6,965 nt of DNA from JBILVQ01 sp044370375 (GCA_044370375.1 JBILVQ010000161.1:1-6965), one strand, 5' to 3'. Positions 1 to 6,903 are shown, numbered from the stretch's first letter. A program made the numbers and translations. The notes: generated by a model not told the origin, from the sequence alone.

Positions 1-1
1 G

Positions 2-397
2 TTAAAGGTTGGAGGCAAAGTTGTTCAAGAAGAGAGAGCTTCAAAAACAACGGAAACGCCCAAAATTGATGTGACCCAAAAAGGCAGTAGCAATCAGGTA
101 GCCAAAGCGGATGTAAGTCAATTGTTTTTTAAAGTACAATTGGGAGCATTTCGCAATGAAGTTCCGGTAGAGGTGCTGAATAAATTTTTGGCCATGGCAG
201 GAAAAGGAATCAGCAATATGAAATCTGAAGACGGATTAACGATTTACTTATTGGGTAATTTCAGCAGCAGGGAAGAGGCGCAAAGATTGAAGGAGACCGT
301 TGCTGCCGAAGGCATTCCTGATGCTTTTGTTATTGCCTTGTATAAAGGTAAACGCATTAGCATTGAAGAAGCGGCACAAATCATTCAAAACAAATAG
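2..397 (+). CDS. SPOR-domain protein, C-terminal part (5' end outside window)
   Basis: The frame is open from the first bases of the window to a TAG stop, so this is the last 131 residues of a longer protein. The GTG at 71 is an internal valine codon and need not be a start. A polar, low-complexity linker (about residues 1-38) leads into a SPOR-like domain (about 41-115). Visible hallmarks are the opening strand LFFKVQLGAF, the central YLLGNFSSREEAQRLKE strand and helix, and the closing YKGKRIS segment. SPOR domains bind denuded peptidoglycan glycans, often at division sites, and are usually C-terminal in envelope or periplasmic proteins. Any signal peptide, membrane anchor or further repeats would lie upstream and cannot be seen. 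The stop is 3 bases before clpS, so the two genes are probably co-transcribed, although a functional link is not obvious. SPOR assignment is fairly secure; the specific role is unknown. Confidence 0.78.
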   Translation, partial: LKVGGKVVQEERASKTTETPKIDVTQKGSSNQVAKADVSQLFFKVQLGAFRNEVPVEVLNKFLAMAGKGISNMKSEDGLTIYLLGNFSSREEAQRLKETVAAEGIPDAFVIALYKGKRISIEEAAQIIQNK

Positions 398-400
398 ATC

Positions 401-703
401 ATGAACATTGAATTTTCTAAACCGGCCCCTTTTCAGTGGGAAGAGGAAGATGTAATGGTAGAAGAAATGACCGAGGATAGGTTTGCATTGATTCTACACA
501 ATGATGATGTAAACACTTTTGATCATGTCATTGATTCTTTGATTGAAATTTGCAGTCATGAGCCCGAGCAGGCTGAACAATGCGCATTTATTGTTCATTA
601 CAAGGGCAAGTGCGATGTGAAGCACGACTCCTATGAACGATTGGCTCCCAAAAAGAGGGCGTTGAACCAACGTGGTTTGGAAGCTACGATTGAGAAGGCC
701 TGA
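401..703 (+). CDS. clpS: ClpS, N-degron adaptor of the Clp protease
   Basis: This 100-residue cytoplasmic protein has the normal ClpS length. ClpS adaptors bind substrates carrying N-terminal destabilising (bulky hydrophobic) residues and deliver them to a ClpA- or ClpC-type unfoldase with ClpP. The core motif NDDVNTFDHVI begins at N34-D35-D36, the residues that in ClpS bind the alpha-amino group of the N-degron. The second signature, IVHYKGKC, places V65 and H66 at the substrate pocket, matching the numbering of the E. coli protein. F40 stands where E. coli has the gatekeeper methionine. An acidic, flexible N-terminal tail (about 1-26) precedes the core, as expected for the segment that engages the unfoldase. 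The ATG at 401 lies 3 bases after the upstream stop, with no strong Shine-Dalgarno, which is normal in Bacteroidota. No clpA, clpC or clpP is in the window. Confidence 0.95.
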   Translation: MNIEFSKPAPFQWEEEDVMVEEMTEDRFALILHNDDVNTFDHVIDSLIEICSHEPEQAEQCAFIVHYKGKCDVKHDSYERLAPKKRALNQRGLEATIEKA

Positions 704-847
704 TGGTTTTGAATTATTTGTAGGCAACGCAATCGGCTGATTGATAGCGGGAGCAGAAGGTAGTTTAATCGGTTAGGGTTGGCCTTTGAATGATACAGTT
801 TATTGCATTTTGAAATGCGAATCCCTTTCACCTAGTTTTCCTTTCAA

Positions 848-3800
848 TTAAAAAGTTTTAGAAACACCAATCAACCAACGGAAGGCGAAATTGGTGGCTT
901 CAAGAAAGGGCGTTGCATTCACAAAAACAGGGAAGTCGGCACGGATGGTGAGCGGACTAACTTTCTGAATTCCTCCCCATTTTTTTATGCTCAATGAGGC
1001 GCCAAATCCTGCATCTACCCGCAGCAAATTCCCCATCCAATCATTGTTTTGATATTGCTTTAAATTTCCAATGCCCATTAAACCTGCATCGGTAAATAAG
1101 TAACTGTCGAAATCAAAGGTCTCATGGATTTTCGGCTTCCTGATATTCAGCAAACGATCAAAGGCCAGCTCTAAATTCACTGCTGCGCCCGAAGGAACGG
1201 TAAAGGCATTTTCCTGTAAATCATATTGATTGTACACCGGCATTAAATATCCCGAATAGCCCCTTAAATTCATGCCTCCACTGTGATGAAAATGATTAAA
1301 CATGTTGCCATATCCTGCCCATTCTCCGGGAATAAAACCAATACTTCGGGTGTACTTGTTTTCCATTAACTCTTCAGGATTTGCTCCGGCTGCATACAAA
1401 GCCGACTCAAGCGGTGTGTTGCTGCCAAAGCCCAATTGTAAAAAAGTACGACTATTGAAATCGAATTTACCCAAGCGGTTTTTGTTCACCACCGTAAAGG
1501 TGATTTGCGAATAGGAATAGTCGGAATAAGGTGCCGCTGTCCTCAGGTTTAAATTAATTTTCCCTGTGCCTTTACTGTATGCATAATTGTGCTCTAAACC
1601 TACATTCAACGTATTGTTCCAGCGGTCGGCCATCCATTGATTCTGATACAACAAATACTGCAAGTCGTTGGCGTTTTTTCTGTACATACTCTTTACATAG
1701 GCATACCATTTGGTTTTCTGAGATGGCAATAACCTTTCTATACCCAATTGATACAGTTGCAGTCCGTCTAAATTTCTGATTTTGGTTTTGAGTCTTACAT
1801 CTTTTCCGCCTGCTTTGATGGGCGTATCGTATTGGATGTTGAAAGAAAAGGCGTCATAGCCATTGATGGGAACCAGCGCTGAATCAACATTCTGAACCAA
1901 ACCAAAATTAAACCAAAAGGTTCCTTCAAAAATGTTTTTATGGTTCATGTAGTTTCCGTTCAAATGGATACCGGCTTTTAATCCATCATAGGCATTCCAC
2001 CATACTTCGGGACGGCCAAACCACTCATACTGAAAGCGGTTAGGAGCATTGATAACCCTTGAATCAAACGCAAAAGATGTTTTTCTTGGCCATTGATTGT
2101 TGCGCAAATCTGTATCAGCCAATCGACCGCTGGTATCAATCTGCACAGATTTTATTTTGCTGCCCAAATTTAATTCTGCCGTATAGGTAGGCTTTAACTT
2201 GCCCCATCCAAGCCACTTTCCAAGGGTTTGTCCGCTGTGCTTTTTTACAAACTCCGTATTGGGAATATGAAAATTGTAAGTAGAATCGTTTTTACAAACA
2301 ATGGTTAAATCAAGGGGCATTTGCATTTCTCCTTTTCTTTCAATGCGTAGCGTTTGTTTTTTCTTTCCCTTATTTTTTACACAAACAATTTTGTAATCGA
2401 TGGTTTTGGTGGTTTCAATCCATTGATCAAAAAACCAGTTTAAATCCACCTTGGTGTAGCGAATGATGCTCTCACGAAAATCTTCCGGATAAGGATGACA
2501 AATCTTCCATTGGTTGAAATAATTTTTCATGGCCGCAAGAAAAAGTTCATCGCCCAAAACGTATTGCAGGTTGTACAACATGCTGGCTGTTTTGTAATAA
2601 ACATTTCTGTATCCACCGCCATGACCAAGAGCTCCGTTAAAGTCATCGCTGTGCACGTTCAAGGGTGTATCGTTACCACGAATCGCATCATTCATGTAAG
2701 CATTGTAAACCCTGCTTTCGCGGGTTAAATCTCTTTTCTTGAATCGTTTCAGGTAAAAGCCTTTCGGACTGCTTGCCGGAAGGGTATCTCCATCCAGGTG
2801 TTCAAGTGCCCAGGAGGTGAGAAATTGCGTAAATCCTTCATCCATCATGGCCCTGTAGGTCTCATTGTTGCCCACCATTCCAAAGAACCAGTTATGACCT
2901 ATCTCATGGGCAAACAAGCCTCTGTAATCCGGGTCAGCACCACCATCCAGGGTCAGCATTGGATATTCCATTCCATCGCGGGCATCGGCAACCACCATTT
3001 TGGGATAGAGGTACATGCCAAAATCGCGGGAATAGGTTTCCACAACTTTGGCTGTGTAAGCAGCAGCGTTTTGCCATCTGGAAGCATGTCCTTCTTGCAC
3101 CACAGCAATCATTTTAATGCCATTCCATTCCACTTCGCCAATGCGGTAGGTTGGATCTGCGGTAAAGGCAAAATCGTGCACATTGATGGCCTTGTATTTC
3201 CAGGTTTTTCTTTCGGCTTTGTTGTAGGGTGTAATCTCTGATGCTTTCGACTCCCAAGGTTTATTGGCAAAGTTGGCAATGTCTAGTCGCTGACGGAGGT
3301 CACCGGGAAACACTTCGTTTTGGTTTTGCAATTCACCCGTAGCTTCCACCACATAGTTGGATGAAAAAGTAAGTTCAACATCATACTGCCCAAAATCACC
3401 ATAAAATTCTTTGCCCAAATGTTGTTGCGTGTCCCAGCCAAACTTATGATCATACACGGAAATGCGCGGATACCAATGCACTCCGTCATAATGTTTGTAG
3501 CCCGATGCATTGAAAACCTTCATTCTGCGGCGGGTATTTCCAACATCAAAATAGGTTTTAAACTGAATGTTAAAAGTGATGGAACTTCCGGGCAATAAAG
3601 CTTTCGGAAGTTTTATTTTCATGATGGTATTGTCAATTTCCGGACTAAGGCTTTCGTTACCCGTTTTCACCGAAAAAACTTCTGTTCCTTTTTTCTCTGC
3701 TTCGTATCGGCCATAACGCGGACGAACGCCATTTTCTTTTTGCAGATGATCGAGGTAACTGCCCGGCTGAAAAGCATTCTGGTATAAATGGAAATAAACA

Positions 3801-4042
3801 ACAGAGAGGGTATCCGGAGAATTATTGAAATATTCCAATTGCAAATCACCTTCAATGATATTGCTTACCTCATCGATGTTGGCCTTTATTTTATAATTCA
3901 CATCTTGTTGCCAATAGCCGGGATATGGCTTTCTGTTGGCCCAGTAATGAGGATTAGCGGCAGAACGGTACTCTTGTGCTTCCAGTTGGCCGGTGATGGT
4001 AAAAGCAACGATGGAAATTAGCAGCAATAAATGTTTTTTCAT
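848..4042 (-). CDS. Exported M1 metallopeptidase fused to an Omp85-like outer-membrane barrel
   Basis: This 1064-residue protein starts with a signal peptide (1-22, likely cut in LEA|QEY). The M1 N-terminal beta domain covers about 40-300. The catalytic domain covers about 310-545, with HEIGH at 379-383, the third zinc ligand E402 exactly 18 residues later, GMEYP at 357-361 in place of the usual GxMEN, and a likely catalytic tyrosine at Y482 in VYYKTASML. A small beta-sandwich (about 548-640) follows. Residues 680-1064 are rich in alternating strands and carry Omp85-superfamily marks: LRGY (926-929, the loop-6 VRGY-type motif), LFTDAG (982-987), a GFGASLSI...PLTIRADFPVF region and a last strand FRWLIGVSKTF ending in phenylalanine. 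I infer an outer-membrane-anchored zinc peptidase; peptide substrates are unknown. No POTRA domain is evident. It is the last of four same-strand genes, 50 bases after the YihY gene. The M1 call is very secure, the barrel call good, and the barrel's activity unknown. Confidence 0.93.
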   Translation of the reverse strand: MKKHLLLLISIVAFTITGQLEAQEYRSAANPHYWANRKPYPGYWQQDVNYKIKANIDEVSNIIEGDLQLEYFNNSPDTLSVVYFHLYQNAFQPGSYLDHLQKENGVRPRYGRYEAEKKGTEVFSVKTGNESLSPEIDNTIMKIKLPKALLPGSSITFNIQFKTYFDVGNTRRRMKVFNASGYKHYDGVHWYPRISVYDHKFGWDTQQHLGKEFYGDFGQYDVELTFSSNYVVEATGELQNQNEVFPGDLRQRLDIANFANKPWESKASEITPYNKAERKTWKYKAINVHDFAFTADPTYRIGEVEWNGIKMIAVVQEGHASRWQNAAAYTAKVVETYSRDFGMYLYPKMVVADARDGMEYPMLTLDGGADPDYRGLFAHEIGHNWFFGMVGNNETYRAMMDEGFTQFLTSWALEHLDGDTLPASSPKGFYLKRFKKRDLTRESRVYNAYMNDAIRGNDTPLNVHSDDFNGALGHGGGYRNVYYKTASMLYNLQYVLGDELFLAAMKNYFNQWKICHPYPEDFRESIIRYTKVDLNWFFDQWIETTKTIDYKIVCVKNKGKKKQTLRIERKGEMQMPLDLTIVCKNDSTYNFHIPNTEFVKKHSGQTLGKWLGWGKLKPTYTAELNLGSKIKSVQIDTSGRLADTDLRNNQWPRKTSFAFDSRVINAPNRFQYEWFGRPEVWWNAYDGLKAGIHLNGNYMNHKNIFEGTFWFNFGLVQNVDSALVPINGYDAFSFNIQYDTPIKAGGKDVRLKTKIRNLDGLQLYQLGIERLLPSQKTKWYAYVKSMYRKNANDLQYLLYQNQWMADRWNNTLNVGLEHNYAYSKGTGKINLNLRTAAPYSDYSYSQITFTVVNKNRLGKFDFNSRTFLQLGFGSNTPLESALYAAGANPEELMENKYTRSIGFIPGEWAGYGNMFNHFHHSGGMNLRGYSGYLMPVYNQYDLQENAFTVPSGAAVNLELAFDRLLNIRKPKIHETFDFDSYLFTDAGLMGIGNLKQYQNNDWMGNLLRVDAGFGASLSIKKWGGIQKVSPLTIRADFPVFVNATPFLEATNFAFRWLIGVSKTF

Positions 4043-4092
4043 GCAGAATGAATCAATGCTGCTAAAGTACTAATTGCCCTTCAAATTCGGCA

Positions 4093-5025
4093 TTATTCCT
4101 CAGCAGTTTTGTTCAATTTTTCTACCGAACCCTGTGCAATGGTATTGTTTAACTCGTATCCCATTAACAGACCAAGGGTGTTAAAATAAATCCATAGCAT
4201 GATAACAATGATGGTTCCAAGGGAGCCGTACAATTTATTGTAGTTGGCGAAATTGTTCACATAATAGGCAAAGCCAAGCGAAACAATCACGATGAAAAGA
4301 GTGGCCAAGCTGGCACCTGCCGAGAAAAAACGAAAGCGGGTATGCTTTGCCGGTCCGAAATAATAAAGCATAGAAATGCTGAAGAAGAACATGGCCAGCA
4401 TGACAATCCATTGGGCTGCTTTTAGGGTATAAAGCGATAAACCATCCGAAATCCACTGATGCTTCAACAGGAATTGTATGGCGATTTCACCAAAAACAAT
4501 AAGGGAAATGCCTACGGATAACAAAAGTGTTAACAAGAACACCATGAGTAAAGATACAAGCCAGATTTTGACGGTTGAGCGTTTTTCTTTTAAATGACTG
4601 GTATCATTAAAAGAAAGAATCATGGCATTTACACCGTTGGTGGTAAGGTAAAGGGTGAAAATAAAACCAAAAGAGAGTAAGCCTCCTTGTTTGTTGGTGA
4701 TTAAATCCTCGATGGTTTCTTTGGTAGATTCAAACACATTCTGCGGAAGCATTTGGCCGAGCAAAACCAATAATTCCTCCTGAAAATTCTCGATGGGTAA
4801 ATAGGGAATGAGGGTGAAAAGAAAAATCAGACTCGGAAAAATGGCCAGAAAAAAGCGAAAAGCGAGCGAAGAGGCGCGCATATCAATGGAAACACTGTTC
4901 ACTCTTTCGATAAAAAATTTTAGAACATAACGAATGCTCAAGCCATCGAAACCGGGCAAGGTTACACGTCCCAGAAAAAGCAAGGTTTGGTTGACGAAAG
5001 GAATTTTTTTCAGGAAACCCAACAT
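4093..5025 (-). CDS. YihY/virulence factor BrkB family inner-membrane protein
   Basis: This 310-residue protein has about six hydrophobic spans (roughly 54-76, 114-138, 153-180, 200-224, 235-257 and 266-292) and no cleavable signal peptide. The family signature is clear near the C terminus: NKLYGSLGTIIVIMLWIYFNTLGLLMGYELNN (263-294, given here only as a span with key residues Y266-G267, W278, G289 and E291-L292-N293). The AFRFFLAIFPS segment at 55-65 is also typical. Members sit in the cytoplasmic membrane; their molecular function is not settled. Older annotations as 'ribonuclease BN' come from a mistaken assignment and should not be used. The gene starts 5 bases after the nadC stop with a weak GAGG just before the ATG, indicating translational coupling within one operon. 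The tail after the last membrane span is short and polar. Confidence 0.9.
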   Translation of the reverse strand: MLGFLKKIPFVNQTLLFLGRVTLPGFDGLSIRYVLKFFIERVNSVSIDMRASSLAFRFFLAIFPSLIFLFTLIPYLPIENFQEELLVLLGQMLPQNVFESTKETIEDLITNKQGGLLSFGFIFTLYLTTNGVNAMILSFNDTSHLKEKRSTVKIWLVSLLMVFLLTLLLSVGISLIVFGEIAIQFLLKHQWISDGLSLYTLKAAQWIVMLAMFFFSISMLYYFGPAKHTRFRFFSAGASLATLFIVIVSLGFAYYVNNFANYNKLYGSLGTIIVIMLWIYFNTLGLLMGYELNNTIAQGSVEKLNKTAEE

Positions 5026-5030
5026 TTTCC

Positions 5031-5933
5031 TCAGGCGATGGAGGTTAAACTTAGATCAATGCTTCGATAAGAGTGGGTAATAAAGCCCATGCTGATGAAA
5101 TCAACACCGGTTTGGGCATAGGCGCGAATATTATCGATATTGATACCGCCCGAGGCTTCTGTTTCCACCTTGCCGTCAATGATGATAAGGGCTTTTGAAA
5201 TTTCCTCGGGACTAAAATTGTCGAGCATGATTCTTTGAATGCCTTTATTTTTCAATGCTTCCTGCACTTCCTCCAGATTTCTGGTTTCAACTTCAATGGG
5301 TAAATCGAGTTGGTTTTGTTGCAGGTAATTTTGAGCCGATTGAATGGCTGCGCTAATGCCCCCACAGAAGTCGATATGATTGTCTTTGATCAAAATCATA
5401 TCAAAAAGGCCAAAACGGTGATTGAGTCCTCCTCCGTCAAGGACTGCTTTTTTCTCGAAATAGCGAAATCCGGGAGTAGTTTTCCTGGTATCGAGCAAAC
5501 GGGTTCGGGTACCGGCTAGTTGTTCGCAAACCTTGTGGGTAAGGGTAGCTACACCGCACATTCTTTGCAAAAAATTCAGGGCGGGACGTTCAGCGGTTAA
5601 GATAGCAGCTTCCGGGCCTTCCAAGTTGGCAATGATGCTGCCTTTTTGAAAAGCATCGCCATTGCTGAGCATTGGCTGAAAAGAAATTTCGGGATTGACC
5701 AAGGCAAAAACCTTTGCGGCTACATCAATGCCGGAGAGCACTCCGTTTTCTTTTGCGGTAATTGTGGCCTTTCCAATTTTGGTGGGATGTAGGCAAGAAA
5801 GGGAGGTAAAATCGCCAGGACCAAGATCTTCTTCGATGGCGAGTTGCAGGAGTTTATCCTCTAAATAAGCGGGAGAAGGAGGATTAGCGTTCTTTTTCAA
5901 TGCGGAGTTCTTTGAGGAGGAAGGAATCGCCAT
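5031..5933 (-). CDS. nadC: Nicotinate-nucleotide pyrophosphorylase (carboxylating), NadC
   Basis: NadC (quinolinate phosphoribosyltransferase, EC 2.4.2.19) converts quinolinate and PRPP to nicotinate mononucleotide, CO2 and pyrophosphate in de novo NAD synthesis in the cytoplasm. At 300 residues it is close to the usual 280-297. The N-terminal alpha/beta sandwich carries EEDLGPGDFTS (34-44). The barrel carries ERPALNFLQRMCGVAT (115-130), DTRKTTPG (148-155), the GGGLNHRFGLFDMILIKDNHI run (167-187, with H172, R173 and K183), IEVET (213-217), MLDN (236-239), ASGG (260-263) and GVDFISMG (276-283). The expected phosphate- and quinolinate-binding Arg, His and Lys residues are therefore present. The first 20 residues are polar, proline- and serine-rich and atypical. 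The ATG at 5933 overlaps the upstream DUF4783 gene by 50 bases; a TTG at 5900 (codon 12) would be an alternative start with a 17-base overlap. Function is very secure, the exact start less so. Confidence 0.96.
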   Translation of the reverse strand: MAIPSSSKNSALKKNANPPSPAYLEDKLLQLAIEEDLGPGDFTSLSCLHPTKIGKATITAKENGVLSGIDVAAKVFALVNPEISFQPMLSNGDAFQKGSIIANLEGPEAAILTAERPALNFLQRMCGVATLTHKVCEQLAGTRTRLLDTRKTTPGFRYFEKKAVLDGGGLNHRFGLFDMILIKDNHIDFCGGISAAIQSAQNYLQQNQLDLPIEVETRNLEEVQEALKNKGIQRIMLDNFSPEEISKALIIIDGKVETEASGGINIDNIRAYAQTGVDFISMGFITHSYRSIDLSLTSIA

Positions 5934-6273
5934 TTTTTTTGAGGTAGTAATAAGTTCTGAAGTTGCCTCCTGAAGTTTCTAAAACCCCGATACTAAAGCG
6001 CGAACCATCCTGAGAAGTACCGTCATGCTTAAAGATAAAGTTTTTAGGAGGGAATTTAACAAAGAAGTCTTTGAGCAACAGTTCTGATTGAGCTTTACTG
6101 AAAAGACCATCATTGCCCGGGAGGTTTAACTCCACGGTGGCGTTAAAATAGCCGGCAATTAGTTTTGCATTTCCGGTTTTAAGGCCACTCATGATATCGT
6201 TGGTAATATCGGCAAAGACGAGCAAAGACGATAATAAAAACGTAAAAAAGACAGCCTTGTGTTGAACCTTCAT
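5884..6273 (-). CDS. DUF4783-type small exported protein
   Basis: I chose the start at 6273, which gives 129 residues beginning with a good signal peptide (KVQHK, then a hydrophobic core AVFFTFLLSSLLVF, cleavage probably after A21). A longer in-frame reading to 6384 would add a poor N terminus and run into rlmH on the other strand. The mature part (about 22-129) matches what I know of DUF4783, a Bacteroidota family with an NTF2-like alpha+beta fold: an early helix ending GNAKLIAGYFNATVELNL (34-51), FSKAQSELLLKDFFVKFPP (58-76), and paired strands including GTSQDGSRFSIGVLET (85-100) and FRTYYYLKKNGDSFLLKELRIEK. The likely location is the periplasm. No catalytic residues are evident and the function is unknown. 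It overlaps nadC by 50 bases, so the two are almost certainly co-transcribed, but no biochemical link to NAD synthesis can be claimed. Confidence 0.85.
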   Translation of the reverse strand: MKVQHKAVFFTFLLSSLLVFADITNDIMSGLKTGNAKLIAGYFNATVELNLPGNDGLFSKAQSELLLKDFFVKFPPKNFIFKHDGTSQDGSRFSIGVLETSGGNFRTYYYLKKNGDSFLLKELRIEKER

Positions 6274-6276
6274 TCC

Positions 6277-6309
6277 CAAATGTAATAATAATTGCTGAAC
6301 TTGCACCAA
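6277..6309 (-). promoter_or_regulatory. Possible Bacteroidota-type promoter for the DUF4783-nadC-yihY operon
   Basis: On the minus strand TACATTTG (6284-6277) is an exact match to the TAnnTTTG -7 element. A TTG within TTTTTGG (6309-6307) lies 22 bases upstream, slightly longer than the usual 19. It is in the 55-bp divergent gap with rlmH, where a promoter for this operon is needed. The -7 element ends only 3 bases before the ATG at 6273, so a transcript from it would start at or next to the start codon and be leaderless or nearly so. This closeness makes the call uncertain. Confidence 0.4.
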
Positions 6310-6328
6310 AAACCGCGCCATAAATGCC

Positions 6329-6802
6329 ATGAAAATTATTTTTTTAATGTTGGGAAAGACGGGACATGAGGGGGTAGATGCCATGACCCGTGATTATGAA
6401 AAGAGGATATCTCATTATGTAGATTTTTCGATGAAGGTATTGCCCAGTGCGAAAGCGGTGAAAACCACAGACGAGCGTTTGTTGAAAGAGAAGGAGGCTG
6501 CGTTGCTTTTGAAAGAGATTTTGCCCGGCGATGAGGTGATATTGTTGGATGAAAAGGGCAAAGAATTTAGTACCGTTGAGATGGCTACTTGGTTGCAAAA
6601 AAAGCAGAACAGCGGAAAAAAACGTTTGGTTTTTATTTGTGGCGGGGCGTATGGTTTTGACGAAAAAATTTATGCCATTGCCCATGAGCAAATTGCCCTG
6701 AGTCGCTTAACCTTTCCCCATTTGCTGGTCCGACTAATTTTTAGCGAACAATTGTACAGGGTGTTAACGGTTTTGAAGGGAGAAAAGTACCATCATGTGT
6801 AG
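6329..6802 (+). CDS. rlmH: RlmH, 23S rRNA pseudouridine-1915 N3-methyltransferase
   Basis: RlmH uses S-adenosylmethionine to methylate pseudouridine 1915 in helix 69 of 23S rRNA (EC 2.1.1.177), acting on assembled ribosomes as a SPOUT-class homodimer. At 157 residues it matches the 155 of E. coli. Family marks are the N-terminal strand MKIIFLMLGK, the segment around residues 68-90 that includes the ILLDEKGKEFST motif, VFICGGAYGF (101-110, part of the trefoil-knot SAM site), the long signature LSRLTFPHLLVRLIFSEQLYR (124-144, key residues L124-S125, H131, R135, E140-Q141 and Y143-R144) and the C-terminal KYHHV with the conserved Tyr-His. The ATG at 6329 fits the family N terminus exactly. It is divergent from the DUF4783 gene with 55 bases between start codons. 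No strong ribosome-binding site is visible. Confidence 0.96.
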   Translation: MKIIFLMLGKTGHEGVDAMTRDYEKRISHYVDFSMKVLPSAKAVKTTDERLLKEKEAALLLKEILPGDEVILLDEKGKEFSTVEMATWLQKKQNSGKKRLVFICGGAYGFDEKIYAIAHEQIALSRLTFPHLLVRLIFSEQLYRVLTVLKGEKYHHV

Positions 6803-6815
6803 TCTTTGGAAGACT
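6801..6815 (+). terminator. Small perfect hairpin at the rlmH stop codon
   Basis: AGTCTT (6801-6806) and AAGACT (6810-6815) form a perfect 6-bp stem with a TGG loop, and the stem overlaps the rlmH stop codon. The following bases are T-rich but contain no continuous T-tract. It could be a weak attenuating or 3'-end-stabilising hairpin. The stem is short and only one third G+C, so chance cannot be excluded. Confidence 0.25.
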
Positions 6816-6850
6816 TGCTAATTGTTGATTTTATTAGGATTAATTGATTA

Positions 6851-6894
6851 AAAAAAGCGATATCCATCATTTTTTGGGTGATGTTTTTTTTTTT
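6851..6894 (+). terminator. Rho-independent-like terminator after rlmH
   Basis: CATCA (6865-6869) pairs with TGATG (6879-6883) across a 9-base loop, followed immediately by a run of 11 T (6884-6894). An A-rich stretch (6850-6856) upstream can pair with the T-tract to extend the structure. The stem is short, but the long T-tract directly after it, in the gap between rlmH and the next promoter, supports a terminator reading to the right. Confidence 0.55.
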
Positions 6895-6903
6895 GAGAAA
6901 AAG

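Noticed and set aside
729..743. Small inverted repeat CAATC-GGCT-GATTG in the convergent gap after clpS.
   Set aside because: Only 5 bp and not followed by a T-tract, so it does not qualify as a terminator.
805..818. Palindrome GCATTT-TG-AAATGC between clpS and the peptidase gene, a candidate terminator for the convergent genes.
   Set aside because: The stem is short and AT-rich with a 2-base loop and no T-run on either strand; it could arise by chance.
2798..3241. 147-codon plus-strand open frame opposite the peptidase gene.
   Set aside because: It lies entirely antisense to the strongly conserved M1 catalytic region and its translation shows no recognisable family features; it is a frame shadow.
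4043..4062. GCAG...CTGC inverted repeat just upstream of the peptidase start.
   Set aside because: Only 4 bp with a 12-base interval; too weak to propose a structure or operator.
4062..4069. TACTTTAG on the minus strand upstream of the peptidase start, resembling a TAnnTTTG -7 element.
   Set aside because: It has one mismatch and no TTG at a suitable distance upstream, so a separate peptidase promoter is not supported.
6274..6384. N-terminal extension of the DUF4783 frame up to an ATG at 6384.
   Set aside because: It would overlap the start of rlmH on the opposite strand and bury the signal peptide behind 37 residues; the internal ATG at 6273 fits an exported protein.
6344..6691. 115-codon minus-strand open frame opposite rlmH.
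   Set aside because: It is antisense to a clearly conserved gene and has no recognisable motif.
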